A stretch of DNA of 27,179 nt, from contig DASTQL010000065.1 of NCBI GenBank assembly GCA_035761805.1, positions 1 to 27,179 of the forward strand, in the 5' to 3' direction. This DNA is from DASTQL01 sp035761805 (GTDB lineage Bacteria; Actinomycetota; Actinomycetes; Jiangellales; Jiangellaceae). The notes beneath the pieces are model-generated. The model did no database searches. It was not told the DNA's origin and saw only the letters and a program-made list of their open reading frames with translations. Shown here in pieces: positions 1 through 7,324 of the stretch (positions are counted from its first letter, which is position 1; each line of letters opens with the position of its first letter). The position numbers and the translations under genes were made by a program.

Positions 1-789
1 CCCGGGTGCGGGCAGGCGACCGCGCTCGAGCAGCGCGGTCGCGCGGTGGCGGGTCGCGCGGACCTCGGTGGGGTGCAGCAGCCGGTCGAGCGCCTCTGCC
101 AGCCCCCCGCGCGGACCCAGGTCGTCGGCCAGCCGACCCAGCACGGTGCGTTCCTCACCCTCCAGGCGGCGGCCGGCCCATCCCCACAGGACCGTCCGCA
201 GCTTGGGTTCCACGTGGAAGGACACCCCGTGGTCCACGCCGTGCAGCCGGCCCGTTGCGGTCGGCAGCAGGTGCCCTCCCTTGCGGTCGGCGTTGTTGAT
301 CACGACGTCCAGCACCGCGGTCCGGCGCAGCCTCGCGTCGTCCCGGTGGACGAGCGACACCGGCCGTCCCCGCTCGTCCGCGGCGTCCAGCACGTGCAGC
401 CAGCCGCGCGGCACACGCCCGCCCTCGACCACGTCGACGAGGGGCTCGTCGACCGTCGTCACCCACAGCTGGACCATCCCCGGCCCGAACGGTCCCTCCC
501 GGAGCACCGTATGCGGCACCACCCCCCAGCCACTGGCCTCCGACAGCGCGTAGGCCGCGACCTCCCGGCCGGCGAGCGTGCCCTCCGGGAAGTCCCAGAG
601 CGGTCGTTCCCCCGAGACGGGCTTGTAGACGCAGGCCGTCTCGACCCCCTCGCCGACCAGCCGGCAGTAGAGCGTGGTGTTCGAGGCGGCCACCAGCCGG
701 CCCTCCACGACGAGGTCACCCTCGTGCAGGAGGCGTCGAGCCTGCGCCTCGTCGGCGGGCGGCGGCGCCTCGGGGAGGGGGAGGGTCAT
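1..789 (-). CDS. SCO1664 family protein, PI3/4-kinase-like (3' end cut by window edge)
   Basis: The reading frame stays open from an ATG at 789 down to base 1, giving 263 residues with no stop, so the C-terminus lies outside the window. It matches the actinobacterial SCO1664 family, whose biochemical role is not established. A kinase-like layout is visible: a candidate ATP-binding lysine in VYKPVSG (K56), a glutamate at E76, a catalytic-loop-like NNADRKGGH (residues 165-173), and a DHG (186-188) where kinases carry DFG. This resembles the phosphatidylinositol 3/4-kinase-like or HipA-like fold rather than a classical Ser/Thr kinase. The start lies 9 bases after the DUF3090 stop, so the two are probably co-transcribed. 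In other actinobacteria mshC often follows, but that is not visible here. The family call is firm; kinase activity is inference. Confidence 0.88.
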   Translation of the reverse strand, partial: MTLPLPEAPPPADEAQARRLLHEGDLVVEGRLVAASNTTLYCRLVGEGVETACVYKPVSGERPLWDFPEGTLAGREVAAYALSEASGWGVVPHTVLREGPFGPGMVQLWVTTVDEPLVDVVEGGRVPRGWLHVLDAADERGRPVSLVHRDDARLRRTAVLDVVINNADRKGGHLLPTATGRLHGVDHGVSFHVEPKLRTVLWGWAGRRLEGEERTVLGRLADDLGPRGGLAEALDRLLHPTEVRATRHRATALLERGRLPAPG

Positions 790-798
790 CACCGCACC

Positions 799-1359
799 TC
801 AACCGCGGCGGTGGTAGCCGTTCTGCCGGGGGCAGACATGGCCCTCCGGGTCGAGCGGCTGGGCGCACAGCGGGCACGGCGGTCGACCGGCCGCGACGAC
901 GGCCCGGGCGCGGGCGACGAAGGCCCGGGCGGCCACCCCGGTGATGCGGACGGTGAGCAGGTCGCGGTCCCCCGACTCGTCGACGTCCTCCTCCCCTTCG
1001 AGCTCCTCCCCCGCGGCGAAGGCCTCGACGAGGACCCGCTCGCCCTCGCCCTCCCACCCCAGTCGCAGCACCCCGACCCGGAACTCCTCCACGACCGGCT
1101 GCTCGAGGGGCTCGAGGTCGTCGACTTCGACCGGTCCGGCGGTGGGCACGTCCGCCGCACCCGCCGTCCGGCGGACGACCTCGTCGAGCAGCGCGTCGAG
1201 CCGCTCGGCGAGGACGGACACCTGCTCCTTCTCCAGCGCGACGCTGACGACCCGCCCGGCGGCACGGGCCTGCAGGTAGAACGCGCGGTGCCCCGGCTCG
1301 CCGACGGTCCCCGCGACGAACCGCTCGGGCGGGTCGAAACGGAACACCTGACGGGCCAC
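799..1359 (-). CDS. DUF3090 family protein
   Basis: This 186-residue protein starts at GTG (reads VARQVFRFDPPERFVAG) and belongs to the DUF3090 family, which is almost always found between the SCO1664 family gene and the MSMEG_4193-type phosphomutase. The N-terminal two thirds look like a compact alpha/beta domain with an acidic stretch at about 119-131. The C-terminus carries a putative zinc knuckle, CPLC (162-165) followed by H174 and C176, and ends in QNGYHRRG. Its function is unknown. The GTG lies six bases after a TAGGGT box, so it is probably translated from a leaderless mRNA, besides any read-through from the upstream phosphomutase gene. The family assignment comes from overall sequence and synteny. 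Confidence 0.93.
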   Translation of the reverse strand: MARQVFRFDPPERFVAGTVGEPGHRAFYLQARAAGRVVSVALEKEQVSVLAERLDALLDEVVRRTAGAADVPTAGPVEVDDLEPLEQPVVEEFRVGVLRLGWEGEGERVLVEAFAAGEELEGEEDVDESGDRDLLTVRITGVAARAFVARARAVVAAGRPPCPLCAQPLDPEGHVCPRQNGYHRRG

Positions 1360-1365
1360 GGCACG

Positions 1366-1371
1366 ACCCTA
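1366..1371 (-). promoter_or_regulatory. Predicted -10 box TAGGGT for a leaderless DUF3090 transcript
   Basis: On the minus strand TAGGGT is followed by six bases and then the GTG of the DUF3090 gene. This is the TANNNT-N6/7-RTG arrangement typical of actinobacterial leaderless genes. The first three bases of the box are also the TAG stop codon of the phosphomutase gene. No clear -35 is visible. Confidence 0.6.
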
Positions 1372-2070
1372 GGCCGTTCCCGGACCGCCGCCCACCGCAG
1401 CGTCGTGAGGGGCGCTGCGACGCCGCTGCCGAGCAGGAGGTCGCAGGTCCGCGAGCTCACCGCCGGTGTCGTTGAGCCGGAGCACGAACGGCCGGACCTC
1501 GGTGTAGCGCACCACGCTGACGGAGCAGGGATCGACCACCAGGCGCTGGAACTGGTCGAGGTGCAGCCCGAGCGCATCGGCCAGCACCGCCTTGATGACG
1601 TCCGCGTGCGACACCACGGCCCACGGCACGTCCGGCCCGCACACCCGGGCGACCCGGGTGTCGTGGTCGCGCACGGCGTCCACGGCACGGGCCTGGACGG
1701 CGCGCAGCGACTCGCCGCCCGGGAAACGGACCCCCGACGGGTGTGCCTGCACGACCTTCCACAGCGGGTCGCGGACCAGCTCCTTGAGGGAACGGCCGGT
1801 CCAGTCTCCGTAGTCGCACTCGGTCAGCCGGTCGTCGACCTCGTGCACGGAACCGTCCCGTGTCGCGAGGACCTCCCGGACCGTCTCCAGGCAGCGCTGC
1901 AGCGGGCTCGTCACGACCGCGGCCAGCGGCAGCCCGGCCAGCCGGAGCGTCAGGGCCCGCGCCTGGGCCTGCCCCTGCTCGTCCAACCCGATCCCCGGGG
2001 ACCGCCCCGCCAGCACTCCCGCCGCGTTGGCGGCGGTGCGCCCGTGCCGGACGAGCAGGACGGTGGGCAC
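1369..2070 (-). CDS. Histidine phosphatase family protein, MSMEG_4193-type putative phosphomutase
   Basis: The 233-residue protein begins VPTVLLVRHGRTAAN. The RHG motif (8-10, with H9 as the expected phospho-accepting histidine) and a later VVSHADVIK carrying the second active-site histidine place it in the phosphoglycerate-mutase-like histidine phosphatase superfamily. Order with DUF3090 and the SCO1664 family protein identifies the MSMEG_4193 subfamily, equivalent by neighbourhood to the phosphatase near uppP in Mycobacterium. The substrate is unknown. I chose the GTG at 2070 over a TTG at 2097 because a TACGCT box lies exactly seven bases upstream and the RHG motif would then start where it normally does. 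The arginine-rich last 30 residues look disordered. It is divergent from the M23 gene at 2204. Confidence 0.9.
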   Translation of the reverse strand: MPTVLLVRHGRTAANAAGVLAGRSPGIGLDEQGQAQARALTLRLAGLPLAAVVTSPLQRCLETVREVLATRDGSVHEVDDRLTECDYGDWTGRSLKELVRDPLWKVVQAHPSGVRFPGGESLRAVQARAVDAVRDHDTRVARVCGPDVPWAVVSHADVIKAVLADALGLHLDQFQRLVVDPCSVSVVRYTEVRPFVLRLNDTGGELADLRPPARQRRRSAPHDAAVGGGPGTA

Positions 2071-2077
2071 GGTCCCG

Positions 2078-2083
2078 AGCGTA
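2078..2083 (-). promoter_or_regulatory. Predicted -10 box TACGCT, leaderless phosphomutase transcript
   Basis: The minus strand reads TACGCT, seven bases, then the GTG start at 2070. It fits the TANNNT leaderless pattern seen elsewhere in this window and supports the chosen start. The -35 region is not recognisable. Confidence 0.55.
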
Positions 2084-2113
2084 CGAGTTTCGCGCAAGGA
2101 CTCGCGCGACGGC

Positions 2114-2126
2114 GCCGGATCCGCTA
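2114..2126 (+). promoter_or_regulatory. 13-base element GCCGGATCCGCTA upstream of first M23 gene
   Basis: The same 13 bases recur at 3766-3778 upstream of the second M23 gene. The element ends at the position where a -10 box would begin (TACTCA, 2125-2130), 77 bases before the start codon at 2204. It may be a shared promoter or operator that coordinates the two hydrolases, or a remnant of the gene duplication. No convincing -35 is visible at this copy. Confidence 0.45.
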
Positions 2127-2203
2127 CTCATGGTGGTGGGCGCGACGGCGCACCGGGTCGGGGGCCCGGACGGTGCGTGGGGTGGGGAAGGAGTCGGTCC
2201 GCG

Positions 2204-3757
2204 ATGGCGTCCCGGGGACGGCGGGTACGGGTGGTCGCATCGGTGGCCGCCCTGGTGCTGCTGTCCCCCTCGTGGGCCCTGGCCCAGGAGACCACGGACG
2301 GGGAGCCGACCGCGACCGCGGCACCGGAGCCGGAGCCGACGTCGGAGCCCGCACCCGAGCCGGCACCGGAGCCGTCGGAGCCGCCGCCCGAGCCCGCACC
2401 GGAACCCGCACCGGAACCCGCACCGGAGCCGTCGTCGAAGCCGTCGGAGCCGGCACCCGAGCCCGCACCCGGGTCGTCCGCACCCTCCTCCCGGCCGCCC
2501 ACGTCGGCCGGCCCGGCCGCGCAGCCGACGAGGTCGCCGGGCGGGCCGGGTCCGGCCGGGCCGGGGGTGCTCTCGCCGTTCGACCCGCCGCCTGGGGCGT
2601 CCGGTCCCGACGGGACCCGCCCGCCCGACCCGGGCCACCACCACGACCTGGCCGAGGCCACCGTGGCCGTCGGGGCCGCGCAGGCCGCGCTCGCCGCCGC
2701 GCAGGCCGATCTGGCCGCGGCCCGCGCGGCGGTGCTCGATGCGCGGACCGAGGTGGAGGCCGCTCAGGCCCGCGGCGAGCAGCTGCGTCGCGACCTGGCC
2801 GCGGCCGTGCAGGCGGAGGAGCGGGCCGAGCGCGCCATCGACCGGGTCCGGCGCCGGATGGAGGCGACCCGGCTCGACCTCGGGGTGGTCGCCGGGCAGG
2901 CCTACCGAGGGGACCCGTACGCGACCCTGTCGGTCGTGCTGGAGTCCGGCTCGCCCGCGGAGTTCGCCGAGGGCTACGCCGGCGTGCGGGCCCTCCTGCG
3001 TGCCAACGACAGCGCGCTCGGCGCACTCGCGGCCGACGCCGCCGACCTCGCCGACGAGCACGCCCGCCTCGAGGCGGCTCGCGAGCTCCAGCAGCGGTTC
3101 GAACGGGAGGCCGAGGCGGCAGTCGCCGCCAAGGCGGCCGCGGAGCAGGTAGCCCGGGAGGTCCAGGGTCACCTGGCCGACCTGGTGACCCAGCGGGAGG
3201 AGGCGCTCGTCGCCGCCGAGGAGGCCCGCAGGGCCGACCAGGAGCGCTACCAGACCCTCCTGGCGCAGTCGAGCGCTGTCGGGGCGAGCATCCTCGACGG
3301 GGCGGCGCGCCTGCGGGCCGGAGCCGGCGTGATCGAGGGCACGGGGGACCTCGCGCCGCCCGGCGACGGGCCGGTCACCTCGAGCTTCGGACCGAGGCTG
3401 CACCCCATCCTCGGCTACGTGAAGCTGCACACCGGGGTCGACCTCGGACGTGGGGACGGCTACGTCTACGCCGCCGATGCCGGCACCGTGGTCGTCGCCG
3501 GGTCCAACCCCGCGTACGGGATCATGACGGTCGTCGACCACGGCAGCTTCGGCGGCCAGCAGCTGGCCACGCTCTACGCCCACCAGGCGACGCTCTTCGT
3601 CGCGGAGGGCGACGTCGTCGCGCGCGGGCAGCGGATCGGGCGGATCGGGTCGACCGGCTACTCCACCGGGCCGCACCTGCACTTCGAGGTCCGGCTGGAC
3701 GGGCGGGCGGTGGACCCGTGGCCGTGGATCTCCCGCTCCGGGAGCCGGGCGAGATGA
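2204..3757 (+). CDS. Secreted M23 (LytM) peptidase with proline-rich linker and coiled coil, copy 1
   Basis: A 517-residue exported peptidoglycan endopeptidase. Residues 1-27 form a signal peptide (arginine-rich start, hydrophobic core, ALA-Q cleavage region). About 30-150 is a low-complexity Pro/Glu/Ala linker with repeated PEPAPEPAPEP-type units. About 155-360 is a long Ala/Glu/Arg-rich coiled coil like the regulatory helices of EnvC- and PcsB-type hydrolases. The C-terminal M23 domain (about 390-510) is complete: HTGVD supplies H409 and D413, YAH supplies H460, and HLH supplies H491 and H493. It should therefore be a zinc metallopeptidase cutting stem-peptide cross-links outside the membrane. 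The ATG at 2204 was chosen because GGGGAAGGAG precedes it by ten bases and a signal peptide follows directly. The next gene is a paralogue with the same architecture. Confidence 0.93.
   Translation: MASRGRRVRVVASVAALVLLSPSWALAQETTDGEPTATAAPEPEPTSEPAPEPAPEPSEPPPEPAPEPAPEPAPEPSSKPSEPAPEPAPGSSAPSSRPPTSAGPAAQPTRSPGGPGPAGPGVLSPFDPPPGASGPDGTRPPDPGHHHDLAEATVAVGAAQAALAAAQADLAAARAAVLDARTEVEAAQARGEQLRRDLAAAVQAEERAERAIDRVRRRMEATRLDLGVVAGQAYRGDPYATLSVVLESGSPAEFAEGYAGVRALLRANDSALGALAADAADLADEHARLEAARELQQRFEREAEAAVAAKAAAEQVAREVQGHLADLVTQREEALVAAEEARRADQERYQTLLAQSSAVGASILDGAARLRAGAGVIEGTGDLAPPGDGPVTSSFGPRLHPILGYVKLHTGVDLGRGDGYVYAADAGTVVVAGSNPAYGIMTVVDHGSFGGQQLATLYAHQATLFVAEGDVVARGQRIGRIGSTGYSTGPHLHFEVRLDGRAVDPWPWISRSGSRAR
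2320..2470 (+). repeat. Low-complexity PEPA-coding tandem repeats
   Basis: Imperfect short repeats of GAGCCCGCACCGGA type encode the Pro-Glu-Pro-Ala linker of the first M23 hydrolase. Such linkers usually span the cell wall between the membrane and the catalytic domain. The copy number may vary between strains. Confidence 0.7.
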
Positions 3758-3782
3758 CACGACTGGCCGGATCCGCTATGAC
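3754..3782 (+). promoter_or_regulatory. Predicted sigma70-type promoter of second M23 gene
   Basis: ATGACA (3754-3759, five of six matches to TTGACA) is followed by a 17-base spacer and TATGAC (3777-3782). The spacer contains the repeated element GCCGGATCCGCTA (3766-3778). The -35 overlaps the TGA stop of the upstream M23 gene. Predicted transcription would start about 50 bases before the ATG at 3840, so the second hydrolase probably has its own promoter. Confidence 0.5.
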
Positions 3783-3839
3783 TGGGGCCCGACAGGCCGA
3801 CCGGTCTGCCGCCACCGAGCCCTGGGCGAGTCGACCGCG

Positions 3840-5342
3840 ATGACCCATCGCCGTGCCCTCCTCGCCGTCGCGACGACCGTCGTGGCGGTCCTGGCCGCGC
3901 CCGTTGCGGCCGTGGGTCAGACCGAGGACCCGGCGCCGGAGCCCACGCCGACCTCCGGCACGACCGAGACACCGACGCCGACGCCCACGCCGACACCCAC
4001 ACCGACGGAGTCGCCCGACCCCACGACACCCCCCGACGACGGCGGGTCGACGCCGGCACCCACCTCCCAACCCACGCCCGCGCCGGCACCGGCTCCTTCC
4101 CCCGCGCCCGGCCAGTCCGCTCCGCCCCCGGTCGGTGCGATCGTGGCCCCCCCGGGGGCGACGCCCGAGCAGGTGCAGGTCACCCAGGAGCTGGAGGAGC
4201 TGCGGTCCGAGCTTGTCGGGCGGGCGCACGGGCAGCTCGACGCCTCCGCCCAGCGACTGCTCGACGCGTCCTCGGGGCTCGCGTCCATGGCCGCCGACCT
4301 CGCCTCGGCGTCGGCAGCCCTGGCCGAGGCACGGGCGAGGGCCGAGGAGGCCGACCGGGCCGCCGACGCTGCCGGCACCCGGCTCGCCCAGGCGGAGGCG
4401 CGTCTGTCCCGGGCTCACCGGGAGGCGCTGGCGTTGGGCGAGCGCCTCGAGGAGACGACCCGCTCCCTGGGGACCGTGGCCAGCACGGCCTACCGCACCG
4501 GAGGCTTCGAGGCGCTCAACGTCGTGCTGGGGTCACGCACACCGCAGGAGCTGTTGGACAACGTCGTCGGCATGGAGACCGTGCTCCGGGCCGATGGCAC
4601 GGTGCTGGCCGACCTCGCCGTCGAGCGGGCCGAGCTGGCCGACACCGGCCAGCGCCTGACGGCGCTCATCGCGGCCGAGGCCGAGGCCAGGGACGCGGCC
4701 GAGTCGGCCCAGGCCGAGGCACGGGCCACCCGGGAGGAGGCCGAGGTCGTCGAGCAGGAGCTCGCCGCCCTGGTCGCCAGCACTCACGCCGACGTGCTGG
4801 CCGCGACCGCCGAGCTCGACGCCGACCTGGGGCGCTACGGCGCCTTCGTCGACGAGTCCGGGGTCCTCGCCGACGCCCTCGCAGCCCGCGCGGCCTCCGC
4901 CGGCTCCGTCCCGTTGGGCGCCGGCGAGGGGACCGGGTCGTTCGTGCGACCGGGCACGGGGGCGCTGACCTCCGCGTTCGGCTACCGGCTGCACCCGATC
5001 CTGGGCTACGTCAAGCTGCACACCGGGGTGGACCTGGGGCGTGGCGACGGATGGGTCTACGCCGCCGACGACGGCGTGGTCGTCCAGGCGCGCTTCCAGG
5101 CGGCGTACGGGAACATGACGGTCATCGACCACGGGTCGCTGGGCGGTCGCGGCCTCACCACCGTCTACGCCCACCAGGCGACGTTCCTCGTCGAGCCCGG
5201 GGACCTGGTCCGCAAGGGCCAGCGGATCGGGCTGATCGGATCCACGGGCTACTCAACCGGGCCGCATCTGCACTTCGAGGTCCGGCTCGACGGCCGCCCC
5301 ACCGACCCCTGGCCGTCCATCCGGACCGCGCCGCTGCCCTGA
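3840..5342 (+). CDS. Secreted M23 (LytM) peptidase with PT-rich linker and coiled coil, copy 2
   Basis: A 500-residue paralogue of the preceding gene. It has a signal peptide (about 1-27), a Thr/Pro linker with a run of TP dipeptides (about 30-110), a coiled coil (about 115-335) and a C-terminal M23 domain (about 365-495). All metal and catalytic residues are present: H394 and D398 in HTGVD, H445 in YAH, and H476 and H478 in HLH. The catalytic domains of the two copies are nearly the same over long stretches (both read LHTGVDLGRGDG and STGYSTGPHLHFEVRLDGR), whereas the linkers differ completely. This suggests tandem duplication followed by linker divergence. The predicted role is cell-wall hydrolysis during growth or division. 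The next gene, undecaprenyl-diphosphatase, is convergent. Confidence 0.93.
   Translation: MTHRRALLAVATTVVAVLAAPVAAVGQTEDPAPEPTPTSGTTETPTPTPTPTPTPTESPDPTTPPDDGGSTPAPTSQPTPAPAPAPSPAPGQSAPPPVGAIVAPPGATPEQVQVTQELEELRSELVGRAHGQLDASAQRLLDASSGLASMAADLASASAALAEARARAEEADRAADAAGTRLAQAEARLSRAHREALALGERLEETTRSLGTVASTAYRTGGFEALNVVLGSRTPQELLDNVVGMETVLRADGTVLADLAVERAELADTGQRLTALIAAEAEARDAAESAQAEARATREEAEVVEQELAALVASTHADVLAATAELDADLGRYGAFVDESGVLADALAARAASAGSVPLGAGEGTGSFVRPGTGALTSAFGYRLHPILGYVKLHTGVDLGRGDGWVYAADDGVVVQARFQAAYGNMTVIDHGSLGGRGLTTVYAHQATFLVEPGDLVRKGQRIGLIGSTGYSTGPHLHFEVRLDGRPTDPWPSIRTAPLP
3965..4010 (+). repeat. PT-coding tandem repeat
   Basis: Repeated ACGCCGACGCCC-type hexamer units encode the run of Thr-Pro dipeptides in the second M23 hydrolase. 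It is a likely flexible wall-spanning linker and a candidate for slippage. Confidence 0.65.
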
Positions 5343-5356
5343 ACTCTCGGTCAGGG
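5337..5356. terminator. Weak hairpin spanning two convergent stop codons
   Basis: CCCTGA (5337-5342) can pair with TCAGGG (5351-5356) around an eight-base loop. Each arm contains the stop codon of one convergent gene (M23 copy 2 on plus, uppP on minus). There is no U-tract, so intrinsic termination is uncertain. Confidence 0.3.
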
Positions 5357-6181
5357 GGTCAGCACGCCTGCCGACAGCAGCACCAAGGTGAGCGTCCCCA
5401 GGGTGATCCGGTAGACCACGAACGGCAGGTACGAGCGGGTGCTGACGTACCGGAGCAACCAGGCGATCGTGGCGTAGCCGACCACGAACGACACGACCGT
5501 CCCCACCACGGTCGGCCCCGGGCCGTACGCGTTGGCCCCTCCGGGGATCTCCGGGAGCTGGAAGAGCCCCGCACCGACGACGGCGGGGATCGCCAGCAGG
5601 AAGGCGTAGCGGGCCGCCGCCTCTCGCTGGTAGCCCAGGAAGAGCCCCATACTGATCGTGGCGCCCGACCGCGAGACGCCCGGGACGAGCGCCATCGCCT
5701 GCGCCAGGCCGTACAGCACCGCGTGCCGCATCGTCAGTGACTCGATCGGGCGGGTGTGGCGACCCACCCGGTCGGCGACCCCCAGGACGATGCCGAGCAC
5801 GACCAGCATGACCGCCACCAGCCAGAGGTTGCGGGCGGAGGTCTCGATCTCGTCCTTGAACAGCACGCCGAGGACCACGATCGGCAGCGAGCCGATCACG
5901 ATGAACCAGCCCATCCGGGCGTCGAGCGTTCCACGGAGGCCCGGGCGCACGAGGGAGATCAGCCAGGTCGATCCGATCCGCCGGATCTCGTGGCGGAAGA
6001 AGATGATCACCGCCAGCTCGGTCCCGATCTGCACGACCGCGGTGAACGCCGCGCCGGGGTCGTCCCAGCCCAACAGCTCCGGGAAGATCCGCAGGTGGGC
6101 GCTGCTGGAGATCGGCAGGAACTCGGTGAGGCCCTGGAGGATGCCGAGGACGGTCGCGCGAACGTAGTCCAGCAGGTTCAC
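5351..6181 (-). CDS. uppP: Undecaprenyl-diphosphatase
   Basis: A 276-residue polytopic membrane protein of the UppP/BacA family, which dephosphorylates undecaprenyl diphosphate to recycle the lipid carrier for peptidoglycan synthesis. Both signature regions are present: Q16-x3-E20 followed by PISSSAH (23-29), and PGVSRSG (167-173) with the catalytic arginine R171. Length and hydrophobicity fit the family. The start is GTG at 6181, whose bases overlap the TGA of the upstream oxidoreductase gene in a GTGA junction, so translation is probably coupled. Proximity to two peptidoglycan hydrolases and to the phosphomutase cassette repeats the neighbourhood seen around the mycobacterial uppP gene. Confidence 0.97.
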   Translation of the reverse strand: MNLLDYVRATVLGILQGLTEFLPISSSAHLRIFPELLGWDDPGAAFTAVVQIGTELAVIIFFRHEIRRIGSTWLISLVRPGLRGTLDARMGWFIVIGSLPIVVLGVLFKDEIETSARNLWLVAVMLVVLGIVLGVADRVGRHTRPIESLTMRHAVLYGLAQAMALVPGVSRSGATISMGLFLGYQREAAARYAFLLAIPAVVGAGLFQLPEIPGGANAYGPGPTVVGTVVSFVVGYATIAWLLRYVSTRSYLPFVVYRITLGTLTLVLLSAGVLTP

Positions 6182-7239
6182 TCCGCGAGCCCGGCCCGGT
6201 CGAGCGCCTCCGAGATCGCGCGCAGTGTCGCCAGCCGCTCGTCGACGGTTCCCGCGAACAGGGCCACGGACAGGGTCGTGACCCCGGACCCGGCGTAGGC
6301 GTGCAGCCGGTCGCGGACCCGGGCCGGCGGACCGATCAGCGCCGTCCGGTCCACGAAGTCCAGCGGGACCGCGGCGGCGGCCTCCCGGTGTCGACGGTCG
6401 AGGTAGAGCTGCTGGATCCGCTCCGCGGCCTCCCCGTACCCCATCCGGACGGCCAGCCGGTTGTAGAAGTTGGCGGTGCGGCTGCCCATCCCTCCCACGT
6501 ACAGCGCCGAGTAGGCCCGGACCGGGGCCGCGCACGCCTCCAGGTCGTCCCCGAGCACGACCGGGACGGTGGGGACCACGTCGAAGCCGGCGAGCGGGTC
6601 GGTGGCCTGCGGGGACGTCCTGACCCGTCCTGCGCGGACGTGGTCCAGTGACTCGGCCGCGTGCTCGGGGGCGAAGAAGATCGCCAGCCAACCGTCGGCG
6701 ATCTCGCCGGTGAGCTCGAGGTTCCGCGGGCCGACCGCGGCGAGATAGATCGGGATGTGCTCGCGGACCGGTCGGACCGTCAGCTGCAGCGCCTTGCCCG
6801 GTCCGTCCGGCAGGGGCAGCCTGATGTGCTCGCCGTCGTAACGCAGGCGCTCGCGCCGCAGCGCGGCCCGGACCACGTCGACGTACTCCCGGGTCCGGCC
6901 GAGCGGCCTGTCGAAGCGCACGCCGTGCCAGCCCTCGGACACCTGGGGACCGGACACGCCCAGGCCCAGCCGGAACCTGCCGCCTGAGAGCGCGTCCAGG
7001 GTCGCGGCGGTCATGGCCGTGCAGGCGGGGGTCCGCGCCGGGATCTGCATCACCGCGCTGCCGACGTCGATGTGCTCGGTCTGTGCCGCGACCCACGCCA
7101 GGACCGTCGGCGAGTCCGAGCCGTAGGCCTCGGCCGCCCACACCACGGCGTAGCCGAGCCGGTCGGCCTCGCGGGCGAGGACCAGGTTGTCGCTGTCGTT
7201 GCCCGACCCCCAGTAGCCGAGGTTGAGCCCGAGGCGCAT
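6178..7239 (-). CDS. LLM class F420-dependent oxidoreductase
   Basis: A 353-residue member of the luciferase-like monooxygenase superfamily, TIM-barrel enzymes that in actinobacteria mostly use cofactor F420. It begins MRLGLNLGYWGSG. Typical features are EADRLGYAVVWAAEAYGSDS, a GSAVMQIPARTP segment, GRFRLGLGVSGPQ and a C-terminal TALIGPPARVRDRL. The substrate cannot be deduced. The ATG at 7239 has CGGGAG eight to nine bases upstream, whereas longer forms of the frame lack family similarity. It overlaps uppP by four bases (GTGA) and diverges from the aldo/keto reductase gene at 7325. Confidence 0.92.
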   Translation of the reverse strand: MRLGLNLGYWGSGNDSDNLVLAREADRLGYAVVWAAEAYGSDSPTVLAWVAAQTEHIDVGSAVMQIPARTPACTAMTAATLDALSGGRFRLGLGVSGPQVSEGWHGVRFDRPLGRTREYVDVVRAALRRERLRYDGEHIRLPLPDGPGKALQLTVRPVREHIPIYLAAVGPRNLELTGEIADGWLAIFFAPEHAAESLDHVRAGRVRTSPQATDPLAGFDVVPTVPVVLGDDLEACAAPVRAYSALYVGGMGSRTANFYNRLAVRMGYGEAAERIQQLYLDRRHREAAAAVPLDFVDRTALIGPPARVRDRLHAYAGSGVTTLSVALFAGTVDERLATLRAISEALDRAGLAE

Positions 7240-7311
7240 GTGGTCTCCCGCTGGTCGGTCCGGCCCGCCGCGCGAGCCTACCGGCGGCCGTGCGGGCCGG
7301 AACCGCCCGGA

Positions 7312-7317
7312 TAGGGT
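7312..7317 (+). promoter_or_regulatory. Predicted -10 box TAGGGT, leaderless aldo/keto reductase transcript
   Basis: TAGGGT is followed by seven bases and the GTG at 7325, and no Shine-Dalgarno sequence sits between them. This is the standard leaderless arrangement and fixes the start of the reductase. Confidence 0.65.
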
Positions 7318-7324
7318 CTCGCCC

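Noticed and set aside
2071..2203. c-di-AMP (ydaO-type) riboswitch upstream of the M23 gene
   Set aside because: Such riboswitches precede some actinobacterial wall hydrolases, but the roughly 75-base leader is too short and I see none of the conserved pairing.
2320..2470. Possible CRISPR-like or intergenic tandem repeat
   Set aside because: The repeats are short, without spacers, and encode an in-frame Pro/Glu/Ala linker.
1457..3760. Long minus-strand frame covering the first M23 hydrolase
   Set aside because: Antisense shadow of a gene with signal peptide, ribosome-binding site and intact M23 active site.
46..3843. Very long plus-strand open frame opposite and across the SCO1664, DUF3090 and phosphomutase genes
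   Set aside because: It arises from GC-rich codon structure on the other strand; the predicted protein is Arg/Gly/Pro-rich with no domain, and the minus-strand genes match known families.
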